Notes under the pieces: generated by a model
What the model was told of the DNA's origin: nothing
Database searches by the model: none
The model's input: only the letters and a program-made list of their open reading frames with translations
In this document: positions 36,995 to 48,873 of the stretch, piece by piece
Position numbering within the stretch: position 1 is the first letter of the stretch
How the letters are laid out: each line of letters starts with the position of its first letter
NCBI RefSeq assembly: GCF_009712475.1
Contig: NZ_VCJO01000002.1
Location: 186,001 to 250,000, forward strand
Direction of reading: 5' to 3'
From: Micromonospora sp. CP22
GTDB lineage: Bacteria; Actinomycetota; Actinomycetes; Mycobacteriales; Micromonosporaceae
Length of the DNA: 64,000 bases
Translations under genes and position numbers: made by a program

Positions 36995-37043
36995 GGTCGT
37001 CACCTCCGCCCGCGTCCGGCGGGCGCGGGCGGAGGTGACGACC
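36995..37043. terminator. Strong bidirectional terminator
   Basis: A perfect 20-bp stem (36995-37014 with 37024-37043; left arm GGTCGTCACCTCCGCCCGCG) closes a 9-nt loop. It lies between the convergent membrane-protein and acyl-CoA dehydrogenase genes, ending 1 nt from the dehydrogenase stop. Confidence 0.9.
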
Positions 37044-37044
37044 G

Positions 37045-38208
37045 TCAGTCCTTGAGCAGCTGGCGGGCCATCACGATGCGCTGCACCTGGTTCGTGCCCT
37101 CGTAGATCTGGGTGATCTTGGCGTCACGCATCATCCGCTCGACCGGGTAGTCACGGGTGTAGCCGTACCCGCCGAGCAGCTGCACCGCGTCGGTGGTGAT
37201 CTCCATCGCGGCGTCCGAGGCGAAGCACTTGGCCGCCGCCCCGAAGTAGGTCAGGTCGGCGTCGCCGCGCTCGGACCGACCGGCCGCCGCGTACGTCAAC
37301 TGCCGGGCCGCCTCCAGCTTCATCCCCATGTCGGCGAGCATGAACTGCACGCCCTGGAACTCGGCGACGGCCTTGCCGAACTGCTTACGCTCGGCGACGT
37401 ACCCCTTGGCGTAGTCGAGCGCGCCCTGCGCGATGCCCACCGCCTGTGCGGCGATGGTGACCCGGGTGTGGTCCAGCGTCTTCATCGCGGTGGCGAAACC
37501 GGTGCCCTCGTCGCCGATCATCCGGTCCGCCGGGATCCGGACGTTGTCCAGGTAGACCTCACGGGTCGGGGAACCCTTGATGCCCAGTTTCTTCTCGGGG
37601 GCACCGAAGCTGACCCCCGGGTCGGACTTCTCGACCACGAAGGCGGAGATGCCCCGGGAGCGGGCGGTCGGGTCGGTCGAGGCGAAGACGGTGTAGAACT
37701 CCGACACCCCGGCGTTGGTGATCCAGCGCTTCACCCCGTTGAGCAACCAGTGGTCGCCGTCACGAACCGCCCGGGTGGTCATCGCGGCGGCGTCGCTGCC
37801 CGCCTCGGGCTCGGAGAGGCAGTACGAGAACATCGCCTCACCGCTGGCGACCGGCGTCAGGTAGCGGCGCTTGAGTTCGTCGGAGCCGGCCAGCAGCAGC
37901 GGCATCGTGCCCAGCTTGTTCACCGCCGGGATCAGCGAGGACGAGGCGCACGCCCGGGCGACCTCCTCGATCACGATCGCCGTGGCCAGCGCGTCCGCAC
38001 CGGCCCCGCCGTACTCGACCGGAATGTGCGGGGCGTGGAAGTCGGCCGCGCGTAGCGCGTCGTACGACGCCTTCGGAAACTCACCCGTCTCATCGGCCTC
38101 GGCGGCATGCGGAGCCACCTTCGCCGCACAGACCTCACGAACCGCTTCCCGAATCGCATCGTGCTCCTCGGACAGGCGGTACGCGTCGAACGACTGCTCT
38201 GCGGCCAT
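37045..38208 (-). CDS. Acyl-CoA dehydrogenase
   Basis: 387 residues. FAD enzyme that introduces the alpha-beta double bond in acyl-CoA. Flavin-binding motifs FSYCLSEPEAGSDAAAM (about 126-142) and WITNAG, and the catalytic base Glu370 in IYEGTNQVQRIVMARQL. The order fadE-type gene, purE, purK is conserved in actinobacteria (compare fadE25/purE/purK), although here ugd and a giant membrane gene lie between. Likely short/branched-chain acyl-CoA use, not proven. ATG start; converges on the shared terminator. Confidence 0.93.
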   Translation of the reverse strand: MAAEQSFDAYRLSEEHDAIREAVREVCAAKVAPHAAEADETGEFPKASYDALRAADFHAPHIPVEYGGAGADALATAIVIEEVARACASSSLIPAVNKLGTMPLLLAGSDELKRRYLTPVASGEAMFSYCLSEPEAGSDAAAMTTRAVRDGDHWLLNGVKRWITNAGVSEFYTVFASTDPTARSRGISAFVVEKSDPGVSFGAPEKKLGIKGSPTREVYLDNVRIPADRMIGDEGTGFATAMKTLDHTRVTIAAQAVGIAQGALDYAKGYVAERKQFGKAVAEFQGVQFMLADMGMKLEAARQLTYAAAGRSERGDADLTYFGAAAKCFASDAAMEITTDAVQLLGGYGYTRDYPVERMMRDAKITQIYEGTNQVQRIVMARQLLKD

Positions 38209-38456
38209 GTCGGCCCCTCCCCTTCACGGCTATCATGCGCAGTCTGTAGCGTCACCGGGACGTCCACTACGCGGACTGAAGGATAACGACCACAGCTCAG
38301 CCGATGTTACCGGCGCGTAGGCTGGGCCGTGGCGGAGCCCGACGCCGCTCGGCGATGATGGACCCAGTAGACGAGACCTCTCCGGCGCCCCCGTACTGGC
38401 GCCGCAGCGAAACGCGACGCAGCAACGCGGCGCCAGTGCGAGCGGAGAAGACAGGC

Positions 38457-39884
38457 GTGACCATCCCGTACCCGAACACTCAGCCGGTGCCCGCCATCGC
38501 GGCGGTCACACCCCCCTCGGGTGCCGCCCGGCCGCGGGTGACCTTCCTGGGCACCGGTTACCTCGGCGCGACCTACGCCATCTGCTACGCCGAACTCGGC
38601 TACGAGGTGCTCGGATTCGATGTCGACACGGACAAGATCGCCAAGCTGAACGCGGGCGAGGTGCCGATCCACGAGCCCGGCCTCGACGAGTTGCTGCGCC
38701 GCAACCTGGCCGCCGGGCGGCTCCGGTTCAGCACCGACATCGCCGAGACGGCCGACTTCGGTGACGTGCACTTCATCTGCGTCGGTACCCCGCAGCGGGC
38801 CGACGGCATGGGCGCCGACCTGTCGTACGTCGAGGCGTCCGTCACCGGCCTGGCCCAACACCTGACCCGCAAGGCGCTCATCGTCGGCAAGTCCACCGTC
38901 CCGGTCGGCACCGCCGACTGGGTGGAGCAGCTCGTCGGCAAGCACACCCCGGCCGACCTCGGCGTCGAGGTGGCGTGGAGCCCGGAGTTCCTCCAGGAGG
39001 GCTTCGCCGTCGACGACGTGCTCCGGCCCAATCGCATCGTGGTCGGCGTCAAAAGCGAGTGGGCCAACGGCATGCTCTACGCCGCGCACAAAGGCGTGTT
39101 CGACCTCGCCGCCACCGAGGACCGCGAGGTGCCCCTGGTCGTCACCGACTTCGCCACCGCCGAACTGGTCAAGGTCGCGGCGAACGCCTTCCTCGCCACC
39201 AAGATCTCCTTCATCAACGCGATGGCCGAGGTCTGCGAGGCCGCCGGCGGTGACGTCACCCAGCTCGCCCGCGCCATCGGCTACGACCCCCGCATCGGCA
39301 ACCGCTTCCTCCAGGCCGGACTCGGCTTCGGCGGCGCCTGCCTGCCCAAGGACATCCGCGCCTTCCAGGCCCGCGCCCAGGAACTCGGCGCCGGTGAGGC
39401 GCTGCGCTTCCTGCACGAAGTCGACCTGATCAACCTGCGTCGCCGTACCCGCGTGCTGCAACTCGCCGCCGACCTGCTCGGTCGCCGCTCCGGCCCCGCC
39501 GGCCCCGACCTGTCCGGCACCCGCATCGCCGTGCTCGGTGCCACCTTCAAACCCAACACCGACGACGTACGCGACGCCCCCGCCCTGGCCGTCGCCGCGC
39601 TACTGCACAAGGCCGGTGCCGACGTCCACGTCTACGACCCCCAGGGCATGGACAACGCCCGCCGGGCGGTACCCGAGTTGACCTACGAACCCGACATCAC
39701 CGCAGCGGTCACCGGCGCGGACCTCGTCTGCGTCCTCACCGAATGGGCCGACTTCCGCAACGCCGACCCCGGCCTGCTCGGCGACCTCGTCGCCGGCCGC
39801 CGCGTGGTCGACGCCCGCAACTGCCTCGACCCGGCACTGTGGACCCAGGCCGGGTGGGACTACCGGGGCATGGGACGTCCATGA
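38457..39884 (+). CDS. ugd: UDP-glucose 6-dehydrogenase
   Basis: 475 residues from GTG 38457, which has GGAG 9 nt upstream. Oxidises UDP-glucose to UDP-glucuronate, a capsule or glycan precursor. NAD-binding LGTGYLGATYA (31-41), ICVGTPQRADG, VGKSTVPVGT, the active-site cysteine Cys295 in GFGGACLPKDI, and a C-terminal GATFKPNTDDVRDAPAL. A longer in-frame start at 38304 or 38355 would give a basic low-value extension and overlap the dehydrogenase promoter region, so it is not chosen. Confidence 0.93.
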   Translation: MTIPYPNTQPVPAIAAVTPPSGAARPRVTFLGTGYLGATYAICYAELGYEVLGFDVDTDKIAKLNAGEVPIHEPGLDELLRRNLAAGRLRFSTDIAETADFGDVHFICVGTPQRADGMGADLSYVEASVTGLAQHLTRKALIVGKSTVPVGTADWVEQLVGKHTPADLGVEVAWSPEFLQEGFAVDDVLRPNRIVVGVKSEWANGMLYAAHKGVFDLAATEDREVPLVVTDFATAELVKVAANAFLATKISFINAMAEVCEAAGGDVTQLARAIGYDPRIGNRFLQAGLGFGGACLPKDIRAFQARAQELGAGEALRFLHEVDLINLRRRTRVLQLAADLLGRRSGPAGPDLSGTRIAVLGATFKPNTDDVRDAPALAVAALLHKAGADVHVYDPQGMDNARRAVPELTYEPDITAAVTGADLVCVLTEWADFRNADPGLLGDLVAGRRVVDARNCLDPALWTQAGWDYRGMGRP

Positions 39885-39994
39885 TCATGTCGGTTGGCGA
39901 TACTGAGGGTTGACCCGCCGACAACTGTCGAATTCCCCGCCCACTTTGGGCATGCTGCGACAGTGGATATCCACAGTGCGGGTGGAGGGGTGTC

Positions 39995-42900
39995 GTGGCG
40001 AGCTTTCAGTGCCCTTCGTGCGACCGGGAGATCAAACCGGCGGTTCGCTGCCCGAACTGCGGCGCGCACCAGCCACAGTGGTCAGCGCACCTAGCAGAGA
40101 TCGACAGGTCGATCGCGGAGATCAAGGCCCGCGAGGCCGCCATCGCCCGCGAGCAACGGCAACTCGCCGCGAAGATGCAGGCCGCACTCTTCCAGCGGGA
40201 CATCCTCTCGCACGCCGGGAACGAGGGCGACGAACGGCTCCGGCAGGCCGCCCGGCCACGCCGCGTACTGCGTCGTCGGCCGCTACGCCGCCCCACCTCG
40301 GTGGGTGCCTCGTCGCCCGACGACGGTGCCGCCCCGCCGCCCCGGGTGCCTCGGCAGGGCGCCACCGCCCAGCAGCCACCGTCACCGGCCGAGCCGGTCT
40401 GGCTGACCGCCGACGACCCTGAACACCCGCCGGAGGCCTCCTCACGGGAGGTCCAGAACATCCCGCTCGGTCTCGGCGCGCTGCTGCTCGGCGTCGCCGC
40501 GGTGGTGTTCGCCGTGGTCGCCACCAGCTCGATGGACGCGTTGGTACGCCTCGGCATCCTGCTGCTCGCCACGGTGCTCATGCTGCTCGCCCCGCCGGTG
40601 CTGATCCGCCGTGGACTGACCTCCACGGCCGAGACCATCGCCGCCGTGGGTCTGCTCCTGGTGCCGCTCGCCGGATACGCCCTGTGGGCGGTGGACCGGA
40701 TCGGCGACAGTGCCGCCTCCGGTGCCGTCTTCGCCGGAGTGATCTTCGCGGTCACCGCCGCGGTCTCGGTCGGCTACGCCGGGTGGACCCGGCTGCGCGC
40801 GCCCCGGTTCGCCACCGTGCTGGCCGCCCAACCGGTGCTGCCGCTGCTGGCGTACGACCGGATCACCGGCCCGGCCGGTTGGGCGCTGGTGTTGACCCTG
40901 GTGGCGCTGCTCGACCTGTGGCTCGCCCGCTCCCCGGTCACCGTGGAGCAGCCGCTCACCGACACGACGGTCGATCCCGGCCGGTCGAGCGCGCCCCGAC
41001 AGCGGTCGACTGAGGAGTCGTCCGACGGTAGGCCGGAGGCGGCCCCGGAGGAGGCCGGTGAACTGCTGGACCTGACCGTCGGGGGTGGTGCGGCGAGGCC
41101 GACCCGGCCGGTGCCGGGGTTACGGGAACTGACCTGGGTGTTGCACGGCGTGGCCGTCGCCGTCGCCCTGGCGTACGCGGTGACCGCCCTGTTGCGGACC
41201 ACCACCGTGCCGGGCGCGACCGGCGCTGGGCTGGTGCTCCTCCTGGCCGCCGCCGTCTGCCTGGCCGGGACGCTGGTGCTGCGCCACCCGCCCCTGCCCG
41301 ACCTGGGCGCGGGCGTGTTCACCCTCGCCGTCATCGGTGCGCTGGGGCGGATCGCCTCGGTGGCGTTGCCCGGCCGCGCCCTGCTGCTGATCGCGGCGGT
41401 CATCACGGTGACCGGTCTCGCGGTCCGGGCGGTACCCGAGTCCGCCCGTCGGGGTCCGCAGCTGGCCTCCGCGGTGGCGCTGACGGTCAGCGGGGTGGTG
41501 GTCGCGGGCAGCACGCTCCGCGCCGGAATGGCCCCGATCCAGGCCGCGTTGCCCGCCTGGGCGGCGGATCTCGACCGGTACCCGGCCGAACTGGCCGCCG
41601 CCGTGGGCCCGGCCGCCTGGCAGCTCGCCGCCAGCGCCTTCCTGCTGACCGTGGCCGCCGTGCTGGCCCTACCGCCGGAGATCCGACGCGAGTTCGCGGT
41701 GACCGGTGCGGCGCTCACCGCCCTGGCCGTGCCGGCTTCCTTCGGGCTGTCCTGGGCGTGGGCGCCGTGGCCGATGGTGCTGACCGCGATCGGCATCGGG
41801 GCGGTCGGCCTCTCCGCCCGTACCTCCCGTGCCGCGCTGGCGCACGCGGTGGCCGCCGCCGTGGTCGGGCTCGCCGGGGCCGGCGCCTCCCTCGCTCGAC
41901 CGGGGTTGACCGCCGCCGTGCTGCTCACCTTCGTCTTCGCCGGTGCACTGATCGCCGCCGCGCCGCGCATCCGGCTGGCCCCGGCGGCGGCGGACACCGT
42001 CTCGGCCTGGGCCGCCGGAGGTGCCGCCTTCGCCCTGCCCGGGGCGGTCGCCGCCTTCGTCGCAGCCACCCTGCCCGGCGACGCCACGCCGACCCCGGCG
42101 AGCCTGCGCGAGGCGACCGTGCCGATCCTCGCGGCCAGCTTCCTCGCCGTCTGCGTCACGCTCGGCTACGCCGCCATCGTCCAGGTGTCGCAACGGCACA
42201 TCCCGGCACCTCTGTCGGTGGGCACCGGCCTGGGCGCGTTGGTGGTCGCCGCAGCCGGGTTCGGTGCGCCGGGCGCCACCGTGGCCGACGCCTGGGTCAG
42301 TGCGCTGCTGCTGGTGTCGGCGGTGCTGCTCTTCCTGGCCCCCTCCATCGACACCGGCCGCCGCTCCGATCTCACCCTCGACGGCTCCGACCTGTCCGCC
42401 GCCGCGGTGACCGTCGCGCTGGTCGCCACGCTGTTGCGGATCGGCACGGTGCTGGCACCGACCGGGCAGCTCGCCGTCGCCGCCGCGCTGGTCCTGGTGG
42501 TCGCCGTGGCGGCACGGGCGATGCCCGAGGAGTGGCGTCGCGGGCCGGTGCTCGGCCTCACCATCGGCGGGCTGCTGATCGGGCTGCTGGCGGGCTGGAT
42601 GGCGCTGCGCGGTGGCGTCGGCGTGCTGGCCACACCGGGTCCGATCTGGAACGGCGACCTCAGCGGCTGGCCCGCCGCGCCGACCGGCGGTACGACCTGG
42701 CAGGGCCCGATCGCCCTGGTCCTGCTCGCGATCGCCGCCGGCATCCTGTTGCCACCGCCGTGGCGTTACGACGTGGCCGGTGTGGCGGTCGTGCTCGCCA
42801 CCATCGGCGCGCCTGCGGCGTTCGACCTCAGCTGGTGGTCGCCGGTGCTGATCGGTGGCATGGTCGCCACCGTCTTCGGGATGGCCGCGGTCGCCACCGT

Positions 42901-44920
42901 CGATCCCCGGGCGGCGCTGTCCCGGATCACGGTGGCCGGGGTGGTCGCACTGCACGCCGCCGGTGCCGGTCTGGTGCGGCCGTGGACGACCGCGCTGGCC
43001 CTGGGCAGCATCGTGCTGATCGGCGCGGTGGTGGCGGCGCTGGCCCGCACCATGGCGGTTCCGCTCGTCGACGACATCGAGGCGGAGGGGATGCCGCCGC
43101 ACCTGGCGCAGATCGGTGGCGCGGGCGTGGGTGCGGCGCTGCTGGCGTTGCCGGGTGCCACCGCCGCCCTCGCCGTCGAGTACGGCCACACCGCTCAGGT
43201 GGTCCTCACCGCCGGGCTCGCCGCGTCCAGCCTCGGTCTGGCGGCGGTGGCCACGGCCCGCCGGCAGGTTCCGCAGTATCTGCCCTGGGCCAGCGCCGGA
43301 GTGGTCGGCGGGGCGAGCGTGACGGCACTCGCCGCCGTACCGATCTCGTTGCCCGTCGGGGTCTACGCCGCGGCGGCGGCGCTGCTCGGGGTGCTCGCCG
43401 AGTTGGTGCGAGGGGCGACGGAGCCGCCGGTCGACGCGGCCCAACCGGTACGCCGGTGGACCGTACTGCTCGACGGGGCGCTGCGTCGGCTGCCCGACGA
43501 CGAGAGACGCCGCTGGCGGGTCAGTCCGGCCGCCGGTGCGCTGGCCGCCGCCGCCCTGCCCACCGCCCTGGCCCTGTTCTCCATCGCCCCGGCGCTGGTG
43601 GCGGCCCTCGTCGATCCGCACCGCACGGTCGGCCGGATCTGGCAGGGTCCACCGGCGCTCCTGCTCGAACCGGCGTCGGCGGCGGCCAACCCGACCCATG
43701 TGCTCACCGCGCTGCTGCTCACCGTGACGGCGGCGCTGGCCGCGACCGGGTTCAGCGGCGGTCGCCGCTCCCGGGCGGTGCCGGTGGTGCTGCCCGGTGC
43801 CGCCGTCACCCTGCTGATCGCCCCGATCGCGCTGGGCGGCGGCTGGCCGGCGAGCACGTTGTCGGCCCTGGCCGTGTTCACCATCTCGATGCTCGGATTG
43901 GCGCTGACGCCGCCACCGGCCCTGGTGGAGCGGGCCCGCTCGTTGCGGCTGGCTCGCGTCCTGGTCTTCGTGATCGGCCTCGCGGCGGGTGGGGCCGGTC
44001 TCGCCGGCAGCCTCGCCACCCGGGAGCTGACCCTGTTCACCCTCGGCGGTGCGGTCGGTGTCGGGCTGGTCGCCGCCCTCTACGGCCTCACCTCCCGAGC
44101 CCGGCTCCTCGGCTGGCTGTTCGCCTCGCTGATGGCGCAACTGTTCGTCCTCACCGCCGGCCTGGTGGCCGGGCTCGCCCCGGTCTGGTCGGCGTTCGGG
44201 GTGCTGGCGGTCGGCGCGGCGTTGCAGGTCTTCTCCGCCACCCTGCCCCGGCTCCGCCGCCCAGAGGCACGCCGTGAGGCGGCGACCGTGGAGTGGAGCG
44301 GTTACGCCGCCGCACTGATCGCGCTGGCGATGGCCTTCGACTCGCCCCGGCACATCGCCGCGCTGCTCGCCGCCTGGGGTGCGGTCCTCGGTGTCGCGGC
44401 GACCCGGCCCGGCCGGCGGCCGGCGGAGCGACGGATCCTCTTCTGGGCGGTGGTGCTCTGCGAGATCACCGCCTGGTGGATCCTGATGCGGGTCGCCGAC
44501 GTGGCGCTGCCCGAGGCGTACACCCTGCCGTTCGCCGCGCTGGCCCTGCTGGTCGGGGTGTTGGAGCTGCGTCAACGCACCGACCTGAGCAGTTGGGTGG
44601 CGTACGGGCCGGCGCTGCTCGCCGCGTTCGTACCGACCCTGGCGATCGTGCTGGCCACCGATTCGAGCACGTTACGGCAGGTGTTGTTGCTGCTCGGCGC
44701 GGTCGCCGTGCTGGTCTTCGGCTCGATGACCCAGCAGCAGGCACCGGTGATCGTCGGTGCGGTGGTCACCGCCATCACGGCCGTGCACGCGCTGTTCAGC
44801 CTCGGGCCGTGGCTGGCGTTGATCCCGCTCGGTTTCCTCCTGCTGATCCTCGGGGCCAGCAACGAGCGCCGTCGCCGCGCCCAGGAACGCCTCCAGACGG
44901 CGCTGCGCGGCATGCGCTGA
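39995..44920 (+). CDS. Giant polytopic membrane protein with N-terminal zinc ribbon
   Basis: 1641 residues. Starts with a zinc ribbon FQCPSCDREIKPAVRCPNCG (Cys6, Cys9, Cys19, Cys22), then a coiled-coil-like helix (about 33-65, AEIKAREAAIAREQRQLAAKM) and a Pro-rich linker. From about residue 155 to the end it is almost entirely hydrophobic, with roughly forty membrane segments in several clusters separated by short charged loops. It ends with a basic helix (NERRRRAQERLQTALRGMR). Similar long proteins exist in actinomycetes (annotated as SCO7613 C-terminal-domain membrane proteins, from memory); function unknown. GTG start with GGAGGGG upstream. Internal repeats of hydrophobic units suggest duplication. 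Confidence 0.85.
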   Translation: MASFQCPSCDREIKPAVRCPNCGAHQPQWSAHLAEIDRSIAEIKAREAAIAREQRQLAAKMQAALFQRDILSHAGNEGDERLRQAARPRRVLRRRPLRRPTSVGASSPDDGAAPPPRVPRQGATAQQPPSPAEPVWLTADDPEHPPEASSREVQNIPLGLGALLLGVAAVVFAVVATSSMDALVRLGILLLATVLMLLAPPVLIRRGLTSTAETIAAVGLLLVPLAGYALWAVDRIGDSAASGAVFAGVIFAVTAAVSVGYAGWTRLRAPRFATVLAAQPVLPLLAYDRITGPAGWALVLTLVALLDLWLARSPVTVEQPLTDTTVDPGRSSAPRQRSTEESSDGRPEAAPEEAGELLDLTVGGGAARPTRPVPGLRELTWVLHGVAVAVALAYAVTALLRTTTVPGATGAGLVLLLAAAVCLAGTLVLRHPPLPDLGAGVFTLAVIGALGRIASVALPGRALLLIAAVITVTGLAVRAVPESARRGPQLASAVALTVSGVVVAGSTLRAGMAPIQAALPAWAADLDRYPAELAAAVGPAAWQLAASAFLLTVAAVLALPPEIRREFAVTGAALTALAVPASFGLSWAWAPWPMVLTAIGIGAVGLSARTSRAALAHAVAAAVVGLAGAGASLARPGLTAAVLLTFVFAGALIAAAPRIRLAPAAADTVSAWAAGGAAFALPGAVAAFVAATLPGDATPTPASLREATVPILAASFLAVCVTLGYAAIVQVSQRHIPAPLSVGTGLGALVVAAAGFGAPGATVADAWVSALLLVSAVLLFLAPSIDTGRRSDLTLDGSDLSAAAVTVALVATLLRIGTVLAPTGQLAVAAALVLVVAVAARAMPEEWRRGPVLGLTIGGLLIGLLAGWMALRGGVGVLATPGPIWNGDLSGWPAAPTGGTTWQGPIALVLLAIAAGILLPPPWRYDVAGVAVVLATIGAPAAFDLSWWSPVLIGGMVATVFGMAAVATVDPRAALSRITVAGVVALHAAGAGLVRPWTTALALGSIVLIGAVVAALARTMAVPLVDDIEAEGMPPHLAQIGGAGVGAALLALPGATAALAVEYGHTAQVVLTAGLAASSLGLAAVATARRQVPQYLPWASAGVVGGASVTALAAVPISLPVGVYAAAAALLGVLAELVRGATEPPVDAAQPVRRWTVLLDGALRRLPDDERRRWRVSPAAGALAAAALPTALALFSIAPALVAALVDPHRTVGRIWQGPPALLLEPASAAANPTHVLTALLLTVTAALAATGFSGGRRSRAVPVVLPGAAVTLLIAPIALGGGWPASTLSALAVFTISMLGLALTPPPALVERARSLRLARVLVFVIGLAAGGAGLAGSLATRELTLFTLGGAVGVGLVAALYGLTSRARLLGWLFASLMAQLFVLTAGLVAGLAPVWSAFGVLAVGAALQVFSATLPRLRRPEARREAATVEWSGYAAALIALAMAFDSPRHIAALLAAWGAVLGVAATRPGRRPAERRILFWAVVLCEITAWWILMRVADVALPEAYTLPFAALALLVGVLELRQRTDLSSWVAYGPALLAAFVPTLAIVLATDSSTLRQVLLLLGAVAVLVFGSMTQQQAPVIVGAVVTAITAVHALFSLGPWLALIPLGFLLLILGASNERRRRAQERLQTALRGMR

Positions 44921-44940
44921 AGCGCTGCGGCGCTGTTGCT

Positions 44941-44994
44941 GTTAGGAAGGGCCCCTTCCTATACACCAGGCGTTAACAAGGTGCCCTTCCTTAC
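44941..44994. repeat. Paired GTTA...AAGG...CCCTTCCT...TAC palindromes
   Basis: Two similar units, 44941-44964 and 44972-44994, each near-palindromic around AAGG(G/T)(G)CCCTTCC and starting GTTA. Together they form a hairpin between the giant membrane gene and purE. The second unit contains the purE stop codon (TAA on the minus strand at 44991-44993). This motif is, to my knowledge, widespread in Micromonospora intergenic regions. It probably also terminates both transcripts. Confidence 0.75.
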
Positions 44995-45479
44995 AGCGAG
45001 GCGCGGAGGGCGGCGTCCTTCTCGGCGACCAACTGCTCCAGGTCGGCCTGGTACGCGGACATCCGGTCGAGCAGGGCGCGGTCAGCAGTGGCGAGGATGC
45101 GTACGGCGAGCAGCCCGGCGTTGCGGGCGTTGCCGATCGACACCGTCGCCACCGGCACACCGGCCGGCATCTGCACGATGGACAGCAGCGAGTCGATGCC
45201 GTCGAGGTGCTTCAGCGGCACCGGTACGCCGATCACCGGCAGCGGGGTCACCGAGGCGACCATGCCGGGCAGCGCTGCGGCACCGCCCGCACCGGCGATG
45301 ATCACCTTGAGCCCACGGTCGGCGGCGGCCCGCCCGTAGTCGATCATCTTGACCGGGGTGCGGTGCGCCGAGACCACCTCGACCTCGTACGGCACGTCGA
45401 ACTCGGTGAGCACCTCGGCGGCGGCCTTCATCGTCGGCCAGTCCGAGTCGCTTCCCATGATCACACCGACCGTGCTCAC
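44991..45479 (-). CDS. purE: N5-carboxyaminoimidazole ribonucleotide mutase
   Basis: 162 residues. Step of de novo purine synthesis converting N5-CAIR to CAIR. Typical class I Pur[18 protein letters not shown] (8-24), SAHRTPVKM with catalytic His39, [14 protein letters not shown] (62-75) and [14 protein letters not shown] (117-130). GTG start overlaps the purK stop (GTGA), so PurK is made first and coupled. The TAA stop is supplied by an intergenic repeat. Confidence 0.97.
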   Translation of the reverse strand: MSTVGVIMGSDSDWPTMKAAAEVLTEFDVPYEVEVVSAHRTPVKMIDYGRAAADRGLKVIIAGAGGAAALPGMVASVTPLPVIGVPVPLKHLDGIDSLLSIVQMPAGVPVATVSIGNARNAGLLAVRILATADRALLDRMSAYQADLEQLVAEKDAALRASL

Positions 45480-46672
45480 GCCGCTCCCATCTCCGCTGTT
45501 CCGTCCCGCAGCCAGCTGGCCGCCCGGGCAGCCCGGGCGCGTACCTCGTCCAGATCGTCGCCGAGCACCGTGACGTGGCCGATCTTGCGGCCGGGGCGTA
45601 CCTGTTTGCCGTAGAGGTGGACCCGGGCGGTCGGCTCCGCGGCGAAGAGGTGGTGCAGCCGCTCGTCGATCGACATGCCACCGGGCTGCCCACCGAGCAC
45701 GTTCGCCATCACCACCACCGGAGCGGTCAACGAGGTGTCGCCCATCGGGTAGTCCAACACCGCCCGCAGATGCTGCTCGAACTGCGACGTCCGGGCACCC
45801 TCGATCGTCCAGTGCCCCGAGTTGTGCGGGCGCATCGCCAACTCGTTGACCACGAACCGGCCGCCGCCCGGTGCCGCCGGATCGGCCACCTCGAACAGCT
45901 CCACGGCCAGCAGGCCCACCACGCCGAGCGAGGTGGCCAGGTCGATGGCGAGCTGCTGCGCGGCGAGGGCCAGGTCCTCCGCCAGGTCGGGAGCCGGGGC
46001 CAGCACCTCGACGCAGATCCCGTCGCGTTGCACCGTCTCGACCACCGGGTAGACCGCCACCTGCCCGAACGGTGAGCGCGCCACCTGCACGGCCAGTTCC
46101 CGGCGCAGCGCCACCCGTTCCTCGACGATCAGCTTCGTGCCACCGGCGAGCAACGTCTGCGCCAGCTCGGTCGCCGAGGCGGGGTCGGTGGCCGACCAGA
46201 CGCCACGCCCGTCGTACCCGCCCCGGGCGGCCTTGAGCACGACCGGCCAACCCACCTCGTCACCGAAGGCGACCAGGTCGGCCGGGGAGGTGACCGGTCG
46301 CCAGCGCGGGTTCGGCGCGCTCAGGGTGCCCAGCCGCTCCCGCATCACCTGCTTGTCCTGGGCGTGCACCAGGGCGTCGGCGGGCGGGAACAGTTTCACC
46401 CCTTCGTCGGCCATGGCCCGGATGTGCTCGGTCGGGACATGCTCGTGGTCGAAGGTGACCACGTCGCACCCCTTGGCGAAGGTGCGCAGCGCGGCGAGGT
46501 CGGTGTGGTCGCCGTACTGGACGTCGGCGGCGACCAGGGCCGCGCCGTCGTCCGGCGTGAGCGCGAGCACACGCAGCGACTGGCCGAGGGAGATGGCAGC
46601 CTGGTGGGTCATCCGGGCCAGCTGGCCGCCGCCCACCATGCCGACAACGGGCAGACCGGTACGGGAATCCAT
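45476..46672 (-). CDS. purK: N5-carboxyaminoimidazole ribonucleotide synthase
   Basis: 398 residues. ATP-grasp ligase carboxylating AIR with bicarbonate, working just before PurE. N-terminal [38 protein letters not shown] (ATP lid) and [12 protein letters not shown] (metal/substrate) are family-specific. ATG 46672; TAGGCT lies 10 nt upstream, slightly long for a leaderless start. Operon purK-purE. Confidence 0.96.
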   Translation of the reverse strand: MDSRTGLPVVGMVGGGQLARMTHQAAISLGQSLRVLALTPDDGAALVAADVQYGDHTDLAALRTFAKGCDVVTFDHEHVPTEHIRAMADEGVKLFPPADALVHAQDKQVMRERLGTLSAPNPRWRPVTSPADLVAFGDEVGWPVVLKAARGGYDGRGVWSATDPASATELAQTLLAGGTKLIVEERVALRRELAVQVARSPFGQVAVYPVVETVQRDGICVEVLAPAPDLAEDLALAAQQLAIDLATSLGVVGLLAVELFEVADPAAPGGGRFVVNELAMRPHNSGHWTIEGARTSQFEQHLRAVLDYPMGDTSLTAPVVVMANVLGGQPGGMSIDERLHHLFAAEPTARVHLYGKQVRPGRKIGHVTVLGDDLDEVRARAARAASWLRDGTAEMGAA

Positions 46673-46723
46673 AACGGGCGTCAGCCTATCCGGGCCGGTC
46701 GCGGCGCAGACCGGCGGACCGGC

Positions 46724-48763
<2,040 letters not shown>

Positions 48764-48799
48764 CCAACGACCATAACCATCCCACCCACCCGCACTGTG

Positions 48800-48858
48800 T
48801 TGATCAAGAAGTTTTCGGCCTGCGGGAGCGGTCGCGCCGACGAAAACCTCTTGATCGA
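48800..48858. repeat. Intergenic hairpin, TTGATCAAGAAGTTTT-type repeat, copy 2
   Basis: Arms 48800-48817 and 48841-48858 pair 16 of 18, with a 23-nt loop that has a further GCC/GGC pairing. Left arm TTGATCAAGAAGTTTTCG shares its 16-nt core with the hairpin at 21349-21405. It lies between the YyaL gene and the GGDEF-EAL gene. Confidence 0.75.
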
Positions 48859-48873
48859 TACGGGGTCGGGCGG

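Noticed and set aside
38304..38456. A longer UDP-glucose dehydrogenase starting at 38304 or 38355
   Set aside because: The extension is Arg-rich and unlike the family, while GTG 38457 has a good ribosome site.
39951..39984. GTGGATATCCAC palindrome before the giant membrane gene as an operator
   Set aside because: Only 12 bp, single copy, no promoter boxes at sensible spacing.
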